18,181 bases of DNA from the NCBI GenBank assembly GCA_024408905.1, contig JAKSUP010000004.1, forward strand, positions 1 to 18,181. The letters run 5' to 3'. How positions within the stretch are numbered: the first letter of the stretch is position 1; every line of letters begins with the position of its first letter. The position numbers and the translations under genes are program-made. Under the pieces are notes generated by a model, which saw only the letters and a program-made list of their open reading frames with translations, was not told the DNA's origin and did not search any database. Below are positions 1 through 6,485 of this stretch, piece after piece. This stretch comes from a bacterium (lineage in GTDB: Bacteria > Cyanobacteriota > Vampirovibrionia > Gastranaerophilales > Gastranaerophilaceae).

Positions 1-29
1 AATAGTAGAATTATATGAATTTTTTAAAC

Positions 30-53
30 ACAACAAAATATATATTTTGTTGT
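30..53. repeat. Perfect 24-base AT-rich palindrome after the phosphopantetheinyl transferase stop
   Basis: Twelve-base arms (ACAACAAAATAT and its reverse complement) meet without a spacer. It begins one base beyond the TAG stop (57-55) of the minus-strand gene, so it would fold at the 3' end of that transcript. The bases beyond it on the minus strand read GTTTAAAAAATT, which is a poor U-tract, so it is not a textbook terminator. It could be a weak terminator, a 3'-end stabilising hairpin or a protein-binding site. Confidence 0.5.
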
Positions 54-54
54 A

Positions 55-537
55 CTAGAAAAACTTGAATTCTTCTTTTAGATTTGTGCTTACAGCAGTT
101 AAAATATAGTTATTATATTTATAACTTGTTTCTTTTTGGGATTGAGAATTTAGCTTATAACTTGCTTCATATTTCGTCCAATGTTTATAAAAATCTTCTA
201 AGTTTTGAGAAGAAAAACCCATTTTTTTTGAAATTTTTTCAAAATCTCTTGGTATTATTTTTTCAATATCAATCCCACAGTTATTATCAGAAAAACATAG
301 GGCAACATACTCTCCTGAATGACTGATAGAGAACTGTTTTTCTTTATTTTTCAAAAACGGTTTGCCATTTTCAAATACAATTGTCCTATCATTTACCCCA
401 TATTTTTCTTTCAAAATTTTATCCAGTGTAAAATAAGCAAAACAATGGGCTTTGAGTTTTTTAGTGTTTGAATAATCTTTCTTTTTAAAACTCAAACAAT
501 CTATATCTTCTTCAATTTTTATAATGAAAATATCCAT
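55..537 (-). CDS. Sfp-type 4'-phosphopantetheinyl transferase, short form
   Basis: Transfers the phosphopantetheine arm of coenzyme A to a serine of a carrier protein, probably acyl carrier protein or a peptide/polyketide carrier, in the cytoplasm. The 160-residue product shows the superfamily signatures in order: a KPFL stretch near residue 59, FSISHSGEYVAL (69-80), GIDIE with the Mg-binding Asp90 and Glu92, and W120-T-K-Y-E124-A-S-Y-K128, matching the WxxKEAxxK motif with Tyr for the usual Glu at the fourth position. It is shorter than Sfp (about 220 residues) and nearer to a single compact domain, with a reduced N-terminal half. It starts one base after the adk stop codon (TAA A ATG), which implies translational coupling. 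The substrate cannot be told from sequence. No biosynthetic cluster is nearby, so it may serve fatty acid synthesis. Confidence 0.82.
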   Translation of the reverse strand: MDIFIIKIEEDIDCLSFKKKDYSNTKKLKAHCFAYFTLDKILKEKYGVNDRTIVFENGKPFLKNKEKQFSISHSGEYVALCFSDNNCGIDIEKIIPRDFEKISKKMGFSSQNLEDFYKHWTKYEASYKLNSQSQKETSYKYNNYILTAVSTNLKEEFKFF

Positions 538-538
538 T

Positions 539-1198
539 TTAAGCTTTTACAGCAGCCAAAAGTCTTTCCCAGACTTCTTCAATTGAACCATTTGCGTTTA
601 TTCTATAGAGCATACCTCTTTTTTCATAAAATTCTACAAGAGGCGCAGTTTGTTCAAAATAAGTGTTAAACCTTTCACGAGCTATTTCTTCATTATCATC
701 AGCTCTTGTTTTAAGTTCAACACCACATTTATCACAAATATTTTCGACTTTTGAAGGCTTAAACTTTTTGTTATATATTTCACCACATTTTGGGCAAGAT
801 TGACGATTTACAATACGTTCAATCAAACTTTCGGTATCAATATCAAAATAAATTGCTTTAAAAGAAACTTCTCTATCTCCGTCAACATTTTTATTTATAA
901 TATCTAGTTTTTCAGCCTGTTCAAGACTTCTTGGATATCCGTCAAGCACATAACCGTTTTTGCAATCATCTTCGGCAAGTTTTTTCCCGATAATTGTTGC
1001 AACCAAATCCACAGGAACAAGATGCCCTTGATCAATATGAAATTTTGCAATCTTCCCTTCTTCTGTTTCTTTTGCAATTTCTGCTCTTAAAAGTGACCCC
1101 GTATCAATATGAGGAAAACCTAAATATTCTGATAATTTGTTTGTTTGAGTGCCCTTGCCACATGCCGGAGGCCCTAAAAAAATTAATTCCTGTTTCAT
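539..1198 (-). CDS. adk: Adenylate kinase, zinc-binding LID form
   Basis: Catalyses ATP + AMP = 2 ADP in the cytoplasm. The 219-residue protein has the P-loop GPPACGKGTQ (residues 9-18), the AMP-binding segment around HIDTGSLLR (30-38), DGYPRS (86-91, usually DGFPRT) and a long-type LID carrying a Cys4 zinc site (C135, C138, C155, C158), followed by TRADDNEE and the RERF segment. Length and domain order are normal for long bacterial adenylate kinases. The start is supported by an AAAAGGAG ribosome binding site about 7 bases upstream. It lies downstream of folC with a 47-base gap and is coupled to the phosphopantetheinyl transferase. In many bacteria adk sits in the ribosomal protein operon between secY and infA; here it does not. 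Confidence 0.96.
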   Translation of the reverse strand: MKQELIFLGPPACGKGTQTNKLSEYLGFPHIDTGSLLRAEIAKETEEGKIAKFHIDQGHLVPVDLVATIIGKKLAEDDCKNGYVLDGYPRSLEQAEKLDIINKNVDGDREVSFKAIYFDIDTESLIERIVNRQSCPKCGEIYNKKFKPSKVENICDKCGVELKTRADDNEEIARERFNTYFEQTAPLVEFYEKRGMLYRINANGSIEEVWERLLAAVKA

Positions 1199-1245
1199 AA
1201 TAAAACTCCTTTTCTTATTAGTTATAATATACCATAAACCGAGGT

Positions 1246-2409
1246 TTAAAGTATATTCATCTTACTAATCATATAAAAAGAGCCACAAATTATATTAAGT
1301 TTATCCGGGAGTAAATTAGTTTCTGAAGAATATTTTTTAGAATTATATAGACAATTTTTTGATAATTCTTCATAAGTGCAGCTATCAGGATAATCAAATT
1401 CATTTAGGTATATTTCGTCACCTTTTCTAAAAAGGATTTTCATCATTTTTTTGTAATCTTTTCTTCTCAAACACCCAAACACGAAACGACGATTTTGGTT
1501 TGGGAAATAGTAGTCAAGATTGTTTCTTAATGCTTCTACTCCGTTTGGATTGTGAGATGCATCCACAATTAAATTTTTATCTTCAAAATATTCAAATCGG
1601 CAAGGATTTTTGACTTTATTTAAACCTGTTTTTATTGTTTTTTCATCAATATTTGAGAATAAATAATTTATAGCACTCAAAACAAGTGCCAAATTTTCTC
1701 TTTGGTGTAAACCTTTTAGGGATAAATTTTCAATGAAACTTTGTTCTACAAAAGATGAAGTGAAAATTAATAAAGAATTGAGTTCATCTGCCTTATCTTT
1801 AATAACTTCATACCCCATAGAAGTTACAACGGGACAATTCGGTTTAATAATTCCTGCTTTTTCAAAAGCTATTTTTTCTTTTGTATCACCGAGTTTATCC
1901 GTATGATCAAGATCAATCTGAGTAATAATTGAACACAAGTTTTTTTCTATAATATTTGTCGCATCAAACCTTCCACCCAAGCCGGTTTCTAGGATAACAA
2001 TTTCAACATCGTTATCATAAAAATACAAAAACATCATAGCTGTAAGGATTTCAAATTCCGTAAGCGAAATATTAAGTTCTTTGGATTTCAAAAAAACTTT
2101 TTCAAAATATTTAGAAAAATCTTCTTTAGAAATGTCTGTTCCGTTTATTTTTATACGTTCTGTATATTCAAAAATATGTGGACTTGTGTAAAGTCCTGTT
2201 TTTACACCCGATTCGCGTAATATAGAATCTAACATCGCACAAACAGAACCTTTGCCGTTTGTACCTGCAACATGAATACATTTGAGTTTGTCCTGAGGAT
2301 TATCAAAAGACTCCAAAACAGACTTAATCCTACCCAACCCCAAATCAATATGAAACATTCCTTTAGAGGTCAACATTTCAATTGTTTTATTATATTCCAA
2401 ACTCAACAC
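1246..2409 (-). CDS. folC: Bifunctional folylpolyglutamate synthase / dihydrofolate synthase
   Basis: Adds glutamate to dihydropteroate and to reduced folates, trapping folate in the cell. The 387-residue product shows the Mur-ligase-like signatures: HVAGTNGKGS (P-loop, residues 46-55), LYTSPH, ETGLGGRFDATN, the DHTDKLGDTKEKIAFEKAGIIK block and, in the C-terminal domain, DASHNPNG. It is slightly shorter than E. coli FolC (about 420), with a trimmed C-terminal domain. The start is GTG, two bases after the kinase stop codon (TAG AG GTG), so translation is probably coupled. The next codon (TTG) is an alternative, but alignment to the family favours a start about here. A small inverted repeat, TAAACC-GA-GGTTTA (1235-1248), covers its stop codon. 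Whether it has both activities cannot be read from sequence. Confidence 0.93.
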   Translation of the reverse strand: MLSLEYNKTIEMLTSKGMFHIDLGLGRIKSVLESFDNPQDKLKCIHVAGTNGKGSVCAMLDSILRESGVKTGLYTSPHIFEYTERIKINGTDISKEDFSKYFEKVFLKSKELNISLTEFEILTAMMFLYFYDNDVEIVILETGLGGRFDATNIIEKNLCSIITQIDLDHTDKLGDTKEKIAFEKAGIIKPNCPVVTSMGYEVIKDKADELNSLLIFTSSFVEQSFIENLSLKGLHQRENLALVLSAINYLFSNIDEKTIKTGLNKVKNPCRFEYFEDKNLIVDASHNPNGVEALRNNLDYYFPNQNRRFVFGCLRRKDYKKMMKILFRKGDEIYLNEFDYPDSCTYEELSKNCLYNSKKYSSETNLLPDKLNIICGSFYMISKMNIL

Positions 2410-2411
2410 CT

Positions 2412-4271
2412 CTAAGCTTCGCTTTCAGCAGGAAGCATATTTTTAGGGATATATTCTTCAATTTCTTCAGGTGGAGGATTGATTGGAAGTCTGAAGCCAA
2501 ATGTAGAACCTTCGCCTTCTTTAGAATTAACAAAAACTTGTCCATTATGGTGTTTTTCTACTGTAACTTTTACCAAATGTAATCCAAGTCCGGTACCTTT
2601 AACCGTATGGGTATCATTTTCAACACGGAAAAATCTGTCAAAAATTTTCTTTTGATATTTTTCAGGGATACCGGGGCCTTGATCTTCAACGCTCAATTCC
2701 ACATATTCACCATCTCTTGAACGCTCTGCTCTAACTTTAATACGTTTTCCGTCAGGTGAATATTTTATTGCATTGGATAAAATATTCATAAATGCTCTTG
2801 AAATACTGTCTATATTTAAGAAGATTTCAGGTAAATCAGGCTCTTTCATAATAGAAATTGTTAAATCGTGTTCTTTTGCAAGAACTTGAACTTGATTTAC
2901 ACAATCTTCAACAATTTCCATAACATTTTGTTTTGATTTTTCTAATCTTACATTATTAGCTTCATAACGAGAGAAATCAAGAATATCATTAACCATTCTA
3001 TTAAGTCTTATTATTTCTTGATTCATTACTCCTATGAATTCTCTTTGTGTATTGAAATCAAAGTCGTTTCCGAAGCTGTACAAAGTATCTATATAACTTC
3101 TTAAAACTGTAACAGGAGTTCTAAGTTCGTGAGATACGTTTGAAATGAAGTGAGAACGCAATTGATCCATTTCAACGTCTTTTGTAACATCAATTAAGAC
3201 AATAATATAACCGACATAAGCATTTGACCTTGTAAACATAGGAGAAATCAGGCACTTAATAATACGTTTATCAATTTCGATATTGAATGGAGTCGGTGCG
3301 CCGTCTTCTTCAATTGGTGTGTCTTTGAATTGCGCAATTTTTTCGCTAAAACATAATTCGCCTGAAGAATCGCAAAATTGTTGAATTTGTGTTCCGACTA
3401 TATCTTCTTCGTTTACTTCAAGAAGTTTTTTAGCGTGGTTATTAACCATAATTACTTTGTCATGGTTATCACAAACAACAACACCGTTTACAATACTCAT
3501 CAAAACAGATTCAAGTTTGTTTCTTTCAAAAGTTAAGCTTTCGATTGTTTGTTCATTATACCTGCTTAACTTTTCTGACATATCATTGAACGCACCATAA
3601 AGTTCTTTAACTTCTTTATCAAGCCCTTTACTATCAAGTTTATAGCCGAATTCTCCTGAAGATATTTTCTTAACACCTTGATAAAGCTTGCGTAATTGAG
3701 AAGTGATTATTGATGAATTCATGACTACAATTCCGACAATTACAAGCCACGCGAGTAAGAAAACTAGCGCTATAGAAGCCTTTGATGTAGCTGAAACTTT
3801 ATCTATTATACTTCCGGATAGTCCGATATCGACAGAACCTACGATATTTGAGCCTACTTGCAACGGTGAATTTGCCAATATTTTTTCTTGTCTGTCAGGA
3901 TAATCATCACGTGAAGAATATACAATTTTTCCTTTAGCATCTTTAAAAATTACATATGCGATATCTGTATTATTTTTCAGAATAGGGACTGTATTTGAAC
4001 GTAAAGTGTCATATTTGGCCAATTGTGGAACTTCTTTTGTGAGTTCTACACCCTGAACGGCAAATGTTTTAGCAATAACTTGACCAAATTCATGGTATGC
4101 AGAGTTCATATTGTTTCCAATACTCCACATAGCAAAGTAAGCAACTCCTGCTAAGAACAGCGTACTTAATATCAAGCCGCCTATAACAAGTCTTGCTTGA
4201 GCAGGAATACTTTTTTTAGCCTTCTCTTTTCCGAGAGGATTTTTGACCTCTTCCTCATTAACATTTTCCAT
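2412..4271 (-). CDS. Membrane sensor histidine kinase, NblS/Hik33-like (TM-sensor-TM-HAMP-PAS-HisKA-HATPase)
   Basis: Two-component sensor kinase of 619 residues. Visible order: charged cytoplasmic N-terminus, membrane segment about 28-50, extracytoplasmic domain about 51-165, second membrane segment about 166-184, HAMP 185-238, PAS about 250-360, HisKA with phospho-acceptor His381 in SHELRTP, then ATPase boxes (NILSNAIKYSP, DQGPGIP, GTGLGLHLV). The stretch after the histidine (RSYIDTLYSF... followed by RLNRMVNDILDFSR) resembles cyanobacterial NblS/Hik33 from memory; WalK/PhoR-type kinases share the architecture, so orthology is inferred. No partner regulator is adjacent. ATG at 4271 has no Shine-Dalgarno sequence but lies 6 bases after a strong promoter, which predicts a leaderless mRNA. 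It may also be read through from mraY, 55 bases upstream. The acidic, proline-rich tail after the ATPase domain is unusual but minor. Confidence 0.9.
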   Translation of the reverse strand: MENVNEEEVKNPLGKEKAKKSIPAQARLVIGGLILSTLFLAGVAYFAMWSIGNNMNSAYHEFGQVIAKTFAVQGVELTKEVPQLAKYDTLRSNTVPILKNNTDIAYVIFKDAKGKIVYSSRDDYPDRQEKILANSPLQVGSNIVGSVDIGLSGSIIDKVSATSKASIALVFLLAWLVIVGIVVMNSSIITSQLRKLYQGVKKISSGEFGYKLDSKGLDKEVKELYGAFNDMSEKLSRYNEQTIESLTFERNKLESVLMSIVNGVVVCDNHDKVIMVNNHAKKLLEVNEEDIVGTQIQQFCDSSGELCFSEKIAQFKDTPIEEDGAPTPFNIEIDKRIIKCLISPMFTRSNAYVGYIIVLIDVTKDVEMDQLRSHFISNVSHELRTPVTVLRSYIDTLYSFGNDFDFNTQREFIGVMNQEIIRLNRMVNDILDFSRYEANNVRLEKSKQNVMEIVEDCVNQVQVLAKEHDLTISIMKEPDLPEIFLNIDSISRAFMNILSNAIKYSPDGKRIKVRAERSRDGEYVELSVEDQGPGIPEKYQKKIFDRFFRVENDTHTVKGTGLGLHLVKVTVEKHHNGQVFVNSKEGEGSTFGFRLPINPPPEEIEEYIPKNMLPAESEA

Positions 4272-4277
4272 AACGAA

Positions 4278-4306
4278 ATTATATCACGTAAAAATATAGC
4301 TAGCAA
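4278..4306 (-). promoter_or_regulatory. Strong sigma70-type promoter for the histidine kinase; predicts a leaderless transcript
   Basis: On the minus strand TTGCTA (4306-4301), a 17-base spacer and TATAAT (4283-4278), with a TG one base upstream of the -10 (extended -10). Only six bases (TTCGTT) separate the -10 from the ATG, so transcription would begin at or beside the A of the start codon. No ribosome binding site is present. Confidence 0.72.
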
Positions 4307-4326
4307 TAATTTAGTTATTACAAAAA

Positions 4327-5286
4327 CTATATGATACAGTGCAAAGCAATTGAAATAATGCTAAGCACTAAAGATGCTAATGCAAATTCTACTACAATTC
4401 TTTTTTCAGAATGACCTGAAAGTTCGAAATGGTGATGAATCGGTGACATTTTGAAAACTCTTTTACCGGTAAGTTTAAAACTTGTAACTTGTATAATTAC
4501 AGACAAAGTTTCCATTACAAATACTCCGGCAAAAATTGCAAGTAAAATTTCGCATTTCCCTAAAATTGCCAAAGTCCCCAAAAGTCCACCCAAAGCTAAA
4601 GAACCTGTATCGCCCATAAAAACTTGAGCCTTTGGTTTGTTATATCTCAAAAAACCAATTGATGCGCCGATAACCGTAGCACAAACTATTGCAACAACAT
4701 TGTGTCCACTCATATATGAAATTATTCCACAAGCACAAAACGCAGGAATACCAACTGACGCAGCCAGACCATCCAATCCGTCAGTCAAATTATAAGCATT
4801 TGATGCACCTGTCACAATAAACACCCCTAATAAAGGATACAAATAACCGATATCAAAACTTAAAGAACCCAAGGTCAAAACGGTACCGTATTCATGCATA
4901 GCATATAAAGACGGAATAAGCGCAATTAAAATTTGTCTTAATAATTTCCCCCTAGGACTCATCCCTCTGTTTTCGCGACCTTTCAGTTTTAAATAGTCAT
5001 CCTGAAACCCTGCAAGCGCCATAAAGACAAGAGTTATCAAAATTACAAAAGCCAAATTATCCATTTTTTCTGCCATTGTAATAGTAATTATGGAAGATAT
5101 AATTATGGCTAAAATAATAAATACACCACCTGTTGTCGGAGTGCCGGCTTTTTTGGCATGAGCTTCCGGTGCTACATCAAGAATATATTGCCCAATGGTT
5201 TTCTTTTTCAAGAATTCAATATATGGTACGCCAAATAGCAAACATAAAACCATACTTAAAAGTAACGCTACAATTATCATGCTCAT
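4327..5286 (-). CDS. mraY: Phospho-N-acetylmuramoyl-pentapeptide-transferase (lipid I synthesis)
   Basis: Integral membrane enzyme that joins UDP-MurNAc-pentapeptide to undecaprenyl phosphate to make lipid I, the first membrane step of peptidoglycan synthesis. The 319-residue protein is strongly hydrophobic with about ten membrane segments and carries the family motifs: KAGTPTTGG (46-54), FQDDYLK with Asp96/Asp97, NLTDGLDGLA, FMGDTGSLALGG and the C-terminal PIHHHFE loop. The start at 5286 has an AAAAGGAG site at about 7 bases; a second ATG lies two codons in. It is first in the minus-strand run leading to adk, and is not in a division/cell-wall cluster here, since no mur, fts or ddl gene flanks it. 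I do not see a convincing promoter in the divergent spacer on its right. Confidence 0.96.
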   Translation of the reverse strand: MSMIIVALLLSMVLCLLFGVPYIEFLKKKTIGQYILDVAPEAHAKKAGTPTTGGVFIILAIIISSIITITMAEKMDNLAFVILITLVFMALAGFQDDYLKLKGRENRGMSPRGKLLRQILIALIPSLYAMHEYGTVLTLGSLSFDIGYLYPLLGVFIVTGASNAYNLTDGLDGLAASVGIPAFCACGIISYMSGHNVVAIVCATVIGASIGFLRYNKPKAQVFMGDTGSLALGGLLGTLAILGKCEILLAIFAGVFVMETLSVIIQVTSFKLTGKRVFKMSPIHHHFELSGHSEKRIVVEFALASLVLSIISIALHCII

Positions 5287-5373
5287 AAAAAGCTTCTCCT
5301 TTTATATGCTATTATTACAAATTTTATCTCAAAATTAAAAAGAGAAAAACTAAAAATAACCTATCAATTAATA

Positions 5374-5390
5374 TTTTGTAACATACAAAA
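5374..5390. repeat. Operator-like interrupted palindrome in the divergent spacer
   Basis: Perfect seven-base arms TTTTGTA and TACAAAA around ACA, in the spacer between mraY and the divergent 5436 gene. Its size and place suit a dimeric regulator, but AT-rich spacers produce such palindromes by chance. No regulator gene is adjacent. Confidence 0.35.
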
Positions 5391-5435
5391 AGGTAGCAAA
5401 TTAATAAATTTTGAGGTTTTACATTTTTATAAGAA

Positions 5436-6437
5436 TTGAAAATACTTTTCAGTTGTACAGAAAGTTTTACTCAAATGATAAATCCGATTTATTATAAAGC
5501 AAATTCAATAGGTGTCTCTTTTTGTAACCAATCAAAATATTTGAAAAAACAACAATCAGATATAGATAAATATGGCAAAAAAGTTTTCGACGAAAACATG
5601 CCAAATGAAATAACAAAGACAATTACACCTTATAAAAGACTTTCAAATAAGCCTTGCACTCTATCCGAGCCGGAATGGTTTATCAAAGATTTTGAAAAAA
5701 CTAAAGGCTTTAATTTTTTACCAAAAAACTGGCACAAAATGTCACAACAAGAAAAAGTGGATTATATTGTAAAAGACAGATACATTCAGCTTGTTTCAAA
5801 TAAAATTATGAACAAAATAAAAAATGAAAAAGAAGAAAATTTATATTACTTAAATGACGATGGTGACATCATAGGATATTTTAAAGGCGATAACTTTAAA
5901 TGCGAAGGAATAAATGATACTGCAAGTATTTCCGTACACAATCACCCAATTCCTATACATGTCTATAGCACTGCTCCGGAAATCGAATACTTAAAGAAAA
6001 ACCATCCGGAATTTTTAACCGAAGAATACCCTTTCAGCAATAATGATTTAATTTATGGAATTGTTAAAAATGAACGTGCTGCATACGTTGTTGATTCAAA
6101 CGGAAATAAGTTTCTTTTTGAAAACGGAACAATATTAAAATCTCAATGTAATGAAGCAAAAGAAGAAATTATCACAATGCTTGATTTTGTGTTTGAAGAA
6201 CTTGATAAAGCCACTAAGCTTGGGGAAGAAAAACTTGTGCAACTTGATAAATTATTCAAATCTTTCGTATCCTCTGTAGATGGTCTAAAACCTGAAGAGA
6301 TTTTGAACAGCAAATTATTTAAAGATTTTGTAATTAATAAAGCTAAGTTATTAGTAAACCCAAACCATGCCCGAAGTGATTTCATACAAGAATTTGCCAA
6401 ATCAGTATTTGCAAGATATAGAAAAATAGCTTTATAG
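5436..6437 (+). CDS. Unrecognised protein with a JAMM/MPN-like HxHP...SxxD pattern
   Basis: I do not recognise this 333-residue protein. No signal peptide or membrane segment is seen. The middle resembles a JAB/MPN-type fold: a strand-turn-strand YYLNDDGDIIGYFKGD, then SVHNHP with His168 and His170, FSNNDL with Ser201 and Asp204, then AYVVDSNGNKFLFENG. In JAMM metalloproteases the HxH and SxxD elements bind zinc, but the usual spacing is about seven residues and here it is about thirty, and no certain catalytic Glu is assigned. The C-terminal 100 residues are lysine-rich helix. Start choice is open: TTG at 5436 follows directly on an in-frame stop, while ATG at 5475 gives an N-terminus (MINPIYYKANSIGVSF) like that of the hydrolase at 13800-14714, and I slightly prefer it. 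No strong ribosome binding site fits either. The GlgA-like gene follows 48 bases on. Confidence 0.7.
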   Translation: MKILFSCTESFTQMINPIYYKANSIGVSFCNQSKYLKKQQSDIDKYGKKVFDENMPNEITKTITPYKRLSNKPCTLSEPEWFIKDFEKTKGFNFLPKNWHKMSQQEKVDYIVKDRYIQLVSNKIMNKIKNEKEENLYYLNDDGDIIGYFKGDNFKCEGINDTASISVHNHPIPIHVYSTAPEIEYLKKNHPEFLTEEYPFSNNDLIYGIVKNERAAYVVDSNGNKFLFENGTILKSQCNEAKEEIITMLDFVFEELDKATKLGEEKLVQLDKLFKSFVSSVDGLKPEEILNSKLFKDFVINKAKLLVNPNHARSDFIQEFAKSVFARYRKIAL

Positions 6438-6450
6438 ACAATACGCCCTC

Positions 6451-6479
6451 TTTACATTTGTCGTTGGCTAGATTAAAAT
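6451..6479 (+). promoter_or_regulatory. Sigma70-type promoter for the GlgA-like gene; predicts a leaderless transcript
   Basis: TTTACA (6451-6456), a 17-base spacer and TAAAAT (6474-6479). Six bases (TGCGTT) separate the -10 from the ATG at 6486, so the first transcribed base would be at the start codon. No Shine-Dalgarno sequence precedes it. The junction closely matches that of the histidine kinase (TTCGTTATGG versus TGCGTTATGG). Confidence 0.68.
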
Positions 6480-6485
6480 TGCGTT

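Noticed and set aside
84..326. Plus-strand open frame of 80 residues
   Set aside because: It is antisense to the phosphopantetheinyl transferase gene, has low-complexity F/L/Y-rich content and shows no motif.
994..1200. Plus-strand open frame across adk
   Set aside because: It is a shadow of adk on the other strand; the P-loop gene explains this stretch.
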